A stretch of 64,000 nt of DNA from Ganoderma boninense (taxonomy: Eukaryota > Basidiomycota > Agaricomycetes > Polyporales > Polyporaceae): assembly GCA_002900995.3 (NCBI GenBank), contig CM035305.1:2712467-2776466 (forward strand), read 5' to 3'. The notes beneath the pieces were generated by a model, which did no database searches, had not been told where the DNA came from, and was given only the letters and a program-made list of their open reading frames with translations. The position numbers and the translations under genes were made by a program. Positions 46,786 through 57,844 of this stretch are shown here, one piece after another (position 1 is the stretch's first letter; every line of letters begins with the position of its first letter).

Positions 46786-48942
46786 ATGGATACGGAGTAC
46801 GACTCGAGCTCGGAGGATGGCGAGTATCTGTGGACTGCAGCCAGCCGGTTCCAGGTGCCGCGCTGCGGCAAACTATCGCGCACGTGCAAGGACTCAGTGA
46901 GGCGGTCTCACAACCCGTCATTGCGTTCACGCTCTGCACCACCATCATCCACCCCATCCCTCTCACCACATCCTGACCGTGCAAGGACCCTCCCCCCCTT
47001 GCCAGGTATTATGCTTGCTGCCCCGACTGTCGACCTCAACTTCGACAATGACGACGATTGGATGCCACCACCCTCTTCTAGCCCTCGGCTATACCGCGCG
47101 GCAAGTGTGGGTAACAGCTGGGGCGTCACTTCCATTGGACGTGGATGCGTGTGGAACAACCACAACCGCGGCGACGAGAGCGAGAGCGACGCAGAGAAGC
47201 CTCTCGAAGTTACACCCGACACCGCCATCACCGCATCCAAGGATCGTTCAGGTCTGCTACGTCCCACTCCTCCAATGTGGCTGAACAACTCCGCAGTTCC
47301 ACGGTCTGCTGTAGCTAACGGCGTATCCATGATATCCACTACTGCTACATCTCCCGCGCCCCTCCCACCGTTGTCGTCTCCGCGTTCTGGCAACTATGTC
47401 TCTGGTCCTTTGACACGTTCTCCGATCCAGTCCCGGCCATCCTCTCCTCGTCCCTTCTCCTCTGGACCGCCTTCCCCCCAGTCCACATCCCCGAACGTCA
47501 CTGCTGCTCGGACCCCCCTGTCTAGTACACCGTCATCTCCACGCTCTACTCAATTTCCCCGCATGCGTCGCCGGTCATCGCAGCAGCGTGTCTCGTTACT
47601 TGCCGGCCGCGTCTCTATAACTCCTGTAGAGCCACCTTCTCCCCTCCCGGCTGGTCCCCAAAAGCTCGTTCGAACGAGCAGCGCCGCCAGCTTTCTCAGC
47701 GTGGCGAGCAGTGTAGGACCCCCCACTGCCGGCGAGCAACCGAGGTCAGTAGGCGATCGGAGCATATCCGAGTTCGTCATCGAACGAGAAATCGGCCGTG
47801 GCGCGTACGGGCTGGTGAAGCGCGCAAGGGAGATGATGGATGACGGAACGCTGGGGGTGAGATTTAGAGCATCCTGCTACCTTCCACATGTCATTGACGC
47901 TACGTATCGTAGCCGCCCCTCGTCATAAAGCAGATTATCAAGTCGCGCATTCTTGCTGACTGCTGGAAGCGACATCCAAAGTTTGGTACGATTCCGATAG
48001 AGATCTACGTCATGTCTGCTATATCCACCACCCACTACGTCTTGCCACCACCACGTCCCTGGGACCCGCTTCGCAACAAGTTGTCCGCCAACCACGACTG
48101 GATGGAGGGTAAGGTGGTCAGTGGCCACCCAAACATCTGCCCTCTTCTCGACTTCTTCGAGGACAACCATTACTACTATCTTGTCCTGCCTTCGACCACA
48201 CCGGAGCCTAATCTCGACGAACCATCACCACCCTCGGATCTATTTGACCTGGTCGAAAACTACCCAAACGGACTACCCCCGGATCTCATCCGAACGTATC
48301 TCGGGCAGATTGCGGATGCGGTCGCTTTCTTGCATGCAAAAGGAATCGGTAAGTGAAGCACATCTTTGATATAATCGGATGGAGCTTAGGAGCCTGGTAC
48401 AGTTCACCGTGACATCAAGGACGAGAACGTCGTGCTTGGGCCTGCAGGAAAGTGCGTTCTTATCGACTTCGGAAGTTCCGGCCTTGTGAGGAAAGGTGGA
48501 TGGGACACATTCAGTGGCACGTGAGTGCATCTCGCCCTCAGTCAGTCCAAGATCTCTCTCATCTTTGGGCCGATGTAGCCTCGACTACGCCGGACCTGAG
48601 ATCCTGCGTGGTGAGCGGTATTTTGGCAAGGAGCAAGACGTCTGGGCGTTCGGTGTTGTTGCCTACGTGATGCTTGTAGGCGAATGTCCCTTCACCACTG
48701 CTGCCGAGGCCCAGGACGGCCTCGAGTCGCCGTTTGCCAATGCGTCCATCGCTCTGGACGAGCGATGTATGGAAGGCAAGGAGAAGGAGGGTGAAGAAAC
48801 GGATGGTGGCGGAGCGTTGGGCGACGCGGCAGCGCTGGTCCGAGCTTGTCTGCGGGTGGATGTTGACGCGCGGCCGACGTTCTCCAAGGTTCTCCAGAGC
48901 CGATTCCTTAGCGGTAACGGGGGCTGGACATCGAACTCATGA
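46786..48942 (+). CDS. PAS-kinase-like serine/threonine kinase (Psk1/PASK type)
   Basis: The kinase domain is closest to PASK/Psk, a nutrient-responsive kinase controlling glycogen and glucose partitioning. The start at 46786 gives MDTEYDSSSEDGEYLWTAAS; about 310 residues of Ser/Pro-rich disordered sequence follow. The kinase begins FVIEREIGRGAYGLVKRA; ATP-site Lys in VIKQIIKSRIL, then the PASK-like ADCWKRHPKFGTIPIEIYVM. Catalytic loop VHRDIKDENVVL, DFG in LIDFGSSG, activation-segment end FSGTLDYAGPEIL, and DVWAFGVVAYVMLVGECPF. The C-lobe has an acidic, Gly-rich insert (EKEGEETDGGGALGD). Several introns, for example within VHRD near 48350. Unlike animal and yeast PAS kinases, I see no PAS domain in this model. 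About 650 residues. Confidence 0.8.
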
Positions 48943-49516
48943 CCAGGATCTCGAACTTGGAAGGCCGCATGCAAGGTGCGTGGAGTACGAGTGAAATAGT
49001 GCCCGCGAAATCAGAAGTGGCCCTCGAACTGAAACGCACTGACTTCGTAGGAACGCCATGTTATCTGATGGCTTCTCGTCCTGCAGGCGGATGTTCGAAG
49101 ATGGCTGTGCCTCGTTGGAGCTATCTATCCACTCCTATCCATCTTCCAAGAGGCGATGTATCTTGAGCTGCTCGTGACCTTTCTTTCCTGTACCCGCATT
49201 AATGTTATCACCACCATCGCATCGACTCTCGTTCCGAACGCATCTGTCATCAATCCAAATGTATCCACGTAGTTATCCCTGGCCCGATCTTGTGCAATAG
49301 AAGATGTTCTGTATTTTTGTGCTTGGTCTGCTGCGCGTCGAACCTGCCGATGTGGAGGAACACAGCAAGCGGGCAGTGAGCGCTACAGGCGAGAGGAGGT
49401 GCCGGCGATGACTCCGGACGCACGGCGGGGCCGGCCGGGCATGGGTGGAGGGTTTTGAAGACTGTAATCAGCAAGATCTTCATCGATCATCTGAAATTTT
49501 CGAGCCCGCGCACGGG
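48943..49516. other. Intergenic upstream of EF-1alpha
   Basis: About 570 bp; no gene recognised. Contains the distal promoter of the translation factor gene. Confidence 0.4.
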
Positions 49517-49608
49517 TACATAAACCTTAAGATCCCTGCCATCTCCAGTTTCCTCTTACCTCCATCTCCCCCCTCTCTCTCCCCTCGCTTTCTAACACTT
49601 TCTTTTGT
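49517..49608 (+). promoter_or_regulatory. EF-1alpha core promoter: weak TATA and CT-rich start region
   Basis: A TATA-like tacataaa (49517-49524) is followed by a long C/T-rich stretch (about 49537-49605). This is the classic arrangement of highly expressed fungal genes, with transcription starting in or after the pyrimidine tract. Confidence 0.55.
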
Positions 49609-49783
49609 GTGAGTGTCTTTTTCGATTATCTCCTCCTCTCGCGAGTTCCTGTCCAGTGTTCGAAGCGAGGATTGCAGCGAGATCGACGTCGCGCGCTCAT
49701 CTGCTATTTACCCGACCGGATCCCTCGCCAGGCTTTTATTCACTGTCGATCGTGGTCCTGTTGTGCTCACTCTTGTGTTATAG
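49609..49783 (+). other. Probable 5' UTR intron of EF-1alpha
   Basis: Donor gtgagt at 49609 and acceptor ttatag ending at 49783, 13 bases before the ATG. The segment is T/C-rich and non-coding. A 5' UTR intron at this place is common in fungal EF-1alpha genes. Confidence 0.6.
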
Positions 49784-49796
49784 ATTCACATCAAAA

Positions 49797-51585
<1,789 letters not shown>

Positions 51586-52554
51586 ACGGCTTAGACGCGG
51601 TCTCTCTTTTCCTCGGTCCCTTCTCGCTTTCTTTCCTTCCCCTCATCTCGCATGGTATCTCTAACTGTCGCAACTGTGTTCTTACCATCTCCACCATTGT
51701 TGTATTCACGATCACGAAGCATGCCGTTCTGTCCTGCCGGGCTGCGGCCCATGTTCTGTAATGTCGTTGCGTCCTGTGTAGACGATGAGAAGTACGAATT
51801 GATTGTAGCGTTGCTATCTCCTTGTAGTGGTGTTTGTCAGATGAGATGAAACCACGAAGTGCTAAGCCACATCGGCGGCGGGAGGGCTACTTACAACTGA
51901 TCCCAGAAATGACGAGACAACTTCTGGCAGCCGTCAAACCTTCCGACCGATCTTCGGAACAACCTTGCGAGATACCTTCCAGGCTAGACGCTCGTACATC
52001 TGGACCTTAGACATCTCCGTATCTCACTTTCCCGGTTTGCAAAACGTGCAATATGACATACATTTGCAAGATACGGTGTGAAAATGTCTCAAAAACCAAC
52101 AAGCAAGCCTACGTTCAAGAACAATGAATGCACTACGGTCCACTCTGCGGCCCTTCCGGTCTCAATCCTCCCCCCAATGGCAGGCGAAATTCAATCAACG
52201 TCGCGCAGTGGCATATTGAATGCATTTCTGTACTCGCGCCCCGGATTTGAGCGAGCAACATGCACTAGAACGCGCTAAAGATCCAGTCATGGTAACATAT
52301 CAGCGCTCCCTGCGCGCGAGAGAGTACCGGAGCTATTTCTCGTCTCGCATTAGCACCCATACCAAGGTTTCGAGCACAAATAACCATATAGTTCAACTTG
52401 TGTGTTTTGAGAGGGAGGATGAACGTCTACGGCGGAAGAATTGCTCGGAAGATGCGTCGGAAAATTCGCTGACATCGTTTTGACGGGCGAAAAAAGATCG
52501 GCCAGTCTCATCATTTTGCGGATCAGCTGTACTTAATCCGTCAACATTAATTCC
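51586..52554. other. Convergent intergenic region, EF-1alpha / dienelactone hydrolase
   Basis: About 970 bp between two 3' ends. Only short, motif-free frames. AT content rises around 52370-52550. Nothing identified. Confidence 0.4.
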
Positions 52555-54072
52555 TTAACAGACGTGCTCAATCTTTCCGCCCTCTTCGACTCGCTCTCCC
52601 AAGTCTCTCCCAACAGTGCGCTCGAAGACCTCCATCATGAAGGTGAACAACGATCGCGTCAGGGCCGCGTCCCAGCGGCCTTTGGAGGATTCATCACGAA
52701 CGAACGCGTGTTGGGCTTGCACTTCGATGAACTATGAGATGATGTCAGGAAAGCTCGCAGAGAAAGAGTTCAGGAGCCGCACCGAGGTCGTGACGTTGGC
52801 GTCTTCGAGCGTCTTCCTGATGAGGTCCCTACCCTCACGGGGGACGTGGGTGTCCTGCAGAAGCGAGTCAGCACATTCAAGAGGCGCGGGCTTGATGATA
52901 AGTAGATGCCTACCTGTTTCCCGAAAATCATCTGGAGGAAACGATAGTCTTCGGTGAGTACTGACGTTGTTGGAGTCAGAGGTAGAGGATGACGTACGAC
53001 GAGCTCGCCCTTCCCGGTGAGGTCGCCGTTGCGGACTCGGACGAGGGAGTCATCGTTCTTGCCCTTGCCGAGCGTCGCGGAGTGGATGTCCGTCCCAAAG
53101 AAGCAGACAGAGGACAGGACGCGCTTGTCGAAGGCAGCCTGTGGAGTCAGAGTTCGCATTGAAAAAAAAAAGTTCATGGATGACAATCTATGGGATGCGC
53201 ACCCGGAAGGCCTACAAGATATCCCAGCAATGACGTTAATGGAGGGCAATGCGTTACTCAGGAGGAGGGGAAACGCACGAGATGGCCACCGAGGCACATT
53301 CCAGTAACTGCACGGGCGGTAAAATCGAGAGAGTCAATCCCACATATCGTGTACGCACCCGAAATGCGACCGTTGCAATTCTTGAGGGAGGAGAGGAGAT
53401 CTATGGTGAGCTTCGCATCCTATCAAGAGCACAAGCTTTAGATGGCATTTGGGACAGAGTACACGCGAACGCACTTCGTCGTAGGCAGCGACTTCTTTTT
53501 CGATCTACTTGGCAGGTCAGAGGGGAGTTTGCCGAGTGGACGTACGTTACCTTGTATTTGTTTCCGCGGTCGGTGCCTGAGGGGATGTAGACGTTCCACT
53601 TATATTAGAGGTTGCCCGATCCAAACGATCTAAGATTAGAAATCTACTGGCCTTCGACGTCGTACGGCAGCGGCTCGGGCCCTTCAAACTCGTGATAGGT
53701 TGACGGACAGGCTGATCGGGGACGGATCAGGCCAGGGCGTGCATCTGAGCGTGGTGCAGCTCACCGACGACATATCCCTGGCTCGCGATCTGCCCCGCGA
53801 AGCGTTCGACGGGGCCGGTGACTTGGTAGATTTCGCTATTTACACTTTCCAGCGGTGTTCCTGGATGCTTAACGGAAGGATTCACCTGAAGACAATGACG
53901 CCTGTGTGTACGCGTGAATAGGAAGGCATTGCGACTGTTTGGGAGGAGACGCACCAGGGAACTTGGCGTTGGGGTAGTTTGCAACCGTGGGCGATATGAC
54001 GAAAATCCTGATCGGACGGCCGTTGGGGTCGAGGGCAGCAGGGACGTCGTAGTGGGTCTTTGTGATGAGCAT
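52555..54072 (-). CDS. Dienelactone hydrolase family protein
   Basis: Alpha/beta hydrolase of the DLH type; the best-known member hydrolyses dienelactone to maleylacetate in aromatic degradation, but many fungal members have unknown substrates. The start at 54072 gives MLITKTHYDVPAALDPNGRP. A small exon GVIVFS precedes EIYQVTGPVERFAGQIASQG. The triad: Cys in TGMCLGGHL, Asp in FGKQDTHVPREGRD, His in AQHAFVRDE. The end is GGKIEHVC. Many introns, some tiny exons. Two junctions are odd: after DVEG the donor must be GC (gccagt, about 53652), and before AAFDKRV a 9-nt exon (AFR) lies between introns, with no GT donor upstream in the needed phase. About 275 residues. Confidence 0.82.
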
Positions 54073-54337
54073 CTTGAGTGGGTCTGACTTTGGTCTGACA
54101 GTGGCTGTCTGCACTCAGAGTTTCAATCCGATTCCGATCGCTGCGATGAGCATCCCCGCGTCAGTCACGTGAGCGTGAGACTTGCAGGGCGCGGCAGGAC
54201 GAACGTGCGTCGGTGTCGACTCGACATGCTCGCCCTCCCCTTCGACCCGCCCTCCGCGATGCCATCCCCTCCAGCTCCCCCCGCCCTCCTTGCTCTCTGC
54301 ACACCCCTGCGTTCTTCGCACAACGCTCCCTATCAAA

Positions 54338-55247
54338 ATGGCCCAACCCGCCGCAAGCATACGCCCCGTCGAGGATGAGGACCACAAGTTCATCAAGTTC
54401 TTGGTCGGAAAAGCGTGCATGGAACCACTCGCCGTCGCAAATAAAAAAAGTACGTGGCGTGGACCCATCGCAGGTTCCCTCGCTCAGCCCGTGTCTGTAC
54501 CATCCACAGTGTACTTCCACCCCTTGGTGCTCTCGGCATGGGTAGGGCTCGCCTCCGTCTTTGCCGAGTTCATGAACTGGTGGCCCAAGCCGCATAACGG
54601 CATATATGGCTACCTTTCACCCATCCCTGCATTCGGTTCTTTGGCCATCGCATTCATGTTCGCTATTGACTGGTACGTGCTTCCTTCATCCCGTCGCTCT
54701 ATACGCGTATTAATTCATGGCAGGCTGAACCGGTGGGGGTTTGAGGACCGCTCCGCACACGTTCTCCGCCGCCCAGACATGCTCGACATCCCCGCCTACT
54801 ACTCCCGCTCAGCCTCGTCCAGGCTTCTGGATCCTGCAATACGGCGAGCGCTTCGTCGGTATCATCGCAATTGACGCGTCCCTGGACGCCGACTCTGACG
54901 ACACCGTCGCGGATAAGACGCTCAAGAAGGACAAGTCCGGCAAAGTCGCCTTGTCCAAAGGCACCGCAAAGATCGCGACGATCCGCCACTTCTTCGTCGA
55001 GGAGCAATACCGCCCGGCGGGCACAGAGGACGACCTGCTCGAGGTCGCGCTCCGGCACACGTTCACAAACGATGCGAAGGTCGAGGCCGTGCGTGCCTAT
55101 GCGTCGCCTTTGGAGAGCTACATTGGCGACTCGCTTCGTAAGCACGGATTCGCGCTGGAGAGGAAGACGGAGAAGGTCGGCGCTCTGCGGTGGCAGAACA
55201 GCATCCAGATCCTGACGAGGGAGCGGTGGGCTCATGTCGCTGAATAG
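54338..55247 (+). CDS. GNAT-type acetyltransferase with N-terminal membrane hairpin, one apparent 1-nt insertion
   Basis: The start at 54338 gives MAQPAASIRPVEDEDHKFIK, a GNAT-like first strand and helix (FLVGKACMEPLAVANKK). Two hydrophobic segments follow (HPLVLSAWVGLASVFAEFMN, and SPIPAFGSLAIAFMFAIDW), as in N-acetyltransferases anchored in membranes, then LRRPDMLDIPAYYSRSASS, FWILQYGERFVGIIAIDAS, IATIRHFFVEEQYRPAGTED (acetyl-CoA-binding region), LLEVALRHTF and LRKHGFALERKTEKVG. The frame changes at about 54829-54832. Deleting one A gives SASSGFWIL, so a 1-nt insertion is likely. Substrate unknown. It is divergent from the hydrolase (266 bp between start codons), suggesting a shared promoter. 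Confidence 0.75.
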
Positions 55248-55404
55248 CGGTGACGTTTCTGTACATCTATCAGCCTCATTACTTTACCTAATGGATAACT
55301 GACTGCACGCAAGTGATGTGGTAGACATTTCGAGTGAACTCGTCTGCCCTGCTCAGGGTCGGGCATGTCTGACCCTCCGAATCGTACGTCACCATCTGTT
55401 TTGA
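55248..55404. other. 3' flank of the acetyltransferase gene
   Basis: Non-coding. Contains short inverted repeats (GGGTC...GACCC, about 55357-55376). Confidence 0.4.
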
Positions 55405-55450
55405 AAAGTCAGCTCCCCGACGTGCGGTGAGGGGTCTCTGGCCTGACTTT
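55405..55450. promoter_or_regulatory. 8-bp inverted repeat upstream of a TATA box
   Basis: AAAGTCAG at 55405-55412 is perfectly inverted as CTGACTTT at 55443-55450; between them CCCC and GGGG can extend a hairpin. A further CTGACTT copy follows at about 55456-55462. Position 35-80 bp upstream of a TATA box suggests a protein-binding site; this is inference. Confidence 0.5.
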
Positions 55451-55485
55451 GGGGCTGACTTGGACTGATCGCGAATGCTTCCTGG

Positions 55486-55493
55486 TATATAAA
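55486..55493 (+). promoter_or_regulatory. TATA box of an unassigned transcript
   Basis: Perfect tatataaa, the best TATA sequence noticed in the window. It is followed by CT-rich sequence at about 55520-55545 and by a T/G-rich strand, but not by a recognisable plus-strand protein. Confidence 0.55.
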
Positions 55494-55499
55494 CTCGCG

Positions 55500-55990
55500 G
55501 GAGCACGACCGGAGGACGTGTGTCTCTTCTCTTCCTCTTTCTGGGTTTTGTCTTAGGTAGGGTTCTGTTCTATGTAGGGTTCGTTTTAGGTAGGTTTGGT
55601 TGTAGTTAGCTGTAGGTACGTGGTTTTAAGGTTGTAGGTTCTGGTTCCGGTTCGAGGTACGTGGTTTTTCTCCCGCAAGGTACGTGTTTTTTTCGGGTCT
55701 CAAGGTACGTTCTTTTTCTCCTTTGGTTTGGTTCCAAGGTACGTGGGTTTTCTTTTCGGGTCTGGTTGAAGGTACGTGATTTTCTTTCTTTTGATTTGGG
55801 GTTTCGGCGTAGGAATCATGTAGCACTTGGTAGTTATGTACCCTGAGGGAAGGGCTTCGGCCCTGGCGCATACCTTTTCGTGGTCCTCGGGATAAGTACC
55901 CTTCGCTCGTTGTCCCTGCCTTCGGGCTGGGGCTGTGGGCGGAGGGGAAACCAAAATGCGCTTTCTGTTCAATCAATACTCTAGACTTCG
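55500..55990 (+). ncRNA. Candidate non-coding transcript, T/G-rich with repeats and UUCG hairpins
   Basis: Downstream of a clear TATA box, the plus strand is strongly T/G-rich to about 55800 and has no protein-like plus frame. It carries six AGGTACGT copies and then a GC-richer segment with two UUCG-loop hairpins (55851-55864, 55914-55931). A 172-codon minus-strand frame crosses the region but consists of repeat-derived Lys/Glu/Pro-rich sequence and is probably not a gene. I do not recognise a known RNA family (not tRNA, U snRNA, SRP or RNase P by eye). It may also be an old repeat element. Direction and ends are inferred. Confidence 0.35.
55614..55780 (+). repeat. Six dispersed copies of (A)AGGTACGT(G)
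   Basis: Copies start at about 55615, 55656, 55678, 55703, 55737 and 55770 (spacing 41, 22, 25, 34, 33). Five of six continue with G and then a T-run; several are preceded by CGGGTCT or GGTTC. The core AG/GTACGT matches the 5' splice-site consensus used by many introns in this window. Confidence 0.8.
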
Positions 55991-56140
55991 GTGTGGAACG
56001 TAAAACCCTGATGTCATATCTTTCCTCCGATTCAATACAAGTGTATCGGTTCCAAGTTCCAGTGTTGAACTGGAAGCAGCCCCGTCGATTGAGTTGCAGT
56101 GCACAAAGCCTGCTCGTAGGGTATGAAGCTGATACGCCGT

Positions 56141-57535
56141 TCACTTCAAGAAACGGTCCAAAGCCTCCGCGACGATCTTCCAGTGCTCATCCCTGATGAC
56201 TACATCGTGGAATGCGCCTTTGACGGTCACTAGCTCCGCGTGGGGGATTCGCGCCTTGATCTTGTTCGCTTCTTCGTACGGCACGATCTCGTCGTCGGTG
56301 CCCTGCACAGCGTTCTGCTCAGCTAATGTTCAAAACGGTGCAGGAAAGCCTACGTGTATGATGAGGATTTTGAGCTGTTTCCCCTCAGGTCCGACGGAGA
56401 TATCAGCCAGCTTGTCGAATGCGCTCTGGAGGTGGCGGATAGGGCCATGGTCGAAGCACGACTGCAAGCTGCGCTTGTACCCGGGGAGATCCCTCTCTTG
56501 CAAGTTGCGGAGCTGCGATGCACGATGGACAACCTACGAAACGACAGACTAGAGTGATGTCAGCTCACCTCAAGGAATTGGCGCAAGGGAACCCTGCCGT
56601 CCCGAGGGTGCTGTATAGGATGAACCGTTTGGCAGGCCTCGACGCGGACTTAAACGGTCAACACCTACTCGTTGCGAAGGCGTCGTCTACGGGAGTGACA
56701 GTCAGACCGCAGCTCGACGAGATGTATATGGGGATACATACCTCCAAGAGGCCCGCAGAAGAAATAAAGACAGTTTTACCAGCCACAAGATGAGGGAGAG
56801 ATGCACTAAAGACACTTGCAATCCCTCCACCCTGATCAGATGGGTCAGACGTCTGCGTCTGAATGCCAGCAAAAGCATGACAAACCATGGAAAAGCCGAC
56901 TACATGCGCACAGTCCCAGTGAACGTATTGCAACAGAAGAGCGAGTTGCGCGGCAAAGAAATACGGGTCATACTTCGTAACCGGAGCCTCCGAGTAGCCC
57001 TTGCCATACAAGTCTGTAAGGAGGTGAGAGGTGTTTCCACCAGCTTGTCAGCCTGCCAGCCCAGACACATACCATACATGAGCACTCTGAAGCCACGGTC
57101 GGCGAGGTAGGGTCCAATGGCAGTCCATGTGACAGAAGGCGTGGATATCCCATGTATCAGCACTACCTAGCATGACGATACTCCTGGTGAATAGCGCGTA
57201 AGGGTGACCAAGCAACAGGTGGCCGCACCTTGGTACCGTCCTCAGGGCCGATGGTCCAGTATCGAACCTGCCCGTAAAGGAGTGGGGCATAATTTCCTAT
57301 ATTTCAAAGGGGAAACAAATCAGTCAGGCCATTGGCACGGCACTTCTCATTTGGCCTTACCATTCGGGAAGAGGTCGGCAGGATAGAGCTGGCGAATGTT
57401 TGAAGTCTCTGGCAGTGCCTCCATGGAGGGGTCCACTGTAACGGGGAACTGCATGGTTAAGGGCATGTTAGTGCATATATGGATGGCGCGGTCAAGATAC
57501 TGAAGGCTGACAATACTGCTATTGGGATCCTGCAT
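56141..57535 (-). CDS. Alpha/beta-fold hydrolase
   Basis: The start at 57535 gives MQDPNSSIVSLQYLDRAIHI with a hydrophilic N-terminal region, then NYAPLLYGQVRYWTIGPEDG, the HG motif VLIHGISTPSVTWTAIGPYL, GFRVLMYDLYGKGYSEAP, and the nucleophile elbow GFSMGGGIASVFS (G-x-S-x-G, split by an intron). Later come DKLADISVG, the Asp strand GTDDEIVPYEEANKIK and the catalytic His in VKGAFHDVVI, with the C-terminus EALDRFLK. The triad Ser-Asp-His is complete. At least seven introns. Substrate cannot be deduced; the family includes esterases and epoxide hydrolases. About 350 residues. Divergent from the Elp5 gene. Confidence 0.8.
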
Positions 57536-57844
57536 CGTGGAGTTGGTCTCGTTGCTCTGGCTCGGTTGAGGGATGGTGGTCGTTAACTCAAGTGTAGAAC
57601 CACTTCATCTCAGCTGACAGAAGCCACGTATGGCTCCGAGACGTGTGAACATGGACTACACGACGACCACTCGGAGTCGGGATCCCGTCTGTTCTGGACT
57701 CTGCTGCAGTGACGGTGAGGTGGGAGTGCGGAATCCAACTTAGCCATGTACAGTCAGTAGGTGGGAGCGCTGTTGAGGACAAGCAGTCGGGCCGGATCTC
57801 CCGCCTGCAGATCTAGCCGGCCCCCCGCACTCACAGACTCAGAA
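57536..57844. promoter_or_regulatory. Divergent promoter region, hydrolase / Elp5
   Basis: 309 bp between two divergent start codons; must hold both promoters. No TATA box obvious. Confidence 0.5.

Noticed and set aside
49030..49080. Kinase-like DFVGTPCYLMA stretch downstream of the PAS-type kinase
   Set aside because: Isolated 11 residues without any other kinase motif around; the upstream kinase already has its own activation segment, so it is taken as coincidence.
55626..56144. 172-codon minus-strand open frame with Lys/Pro/Glu repeats
   Set aside because: Its repeats are the translated decamer array, with no conserved motif; better explained as the complement of a T/G-rich non-coding region.
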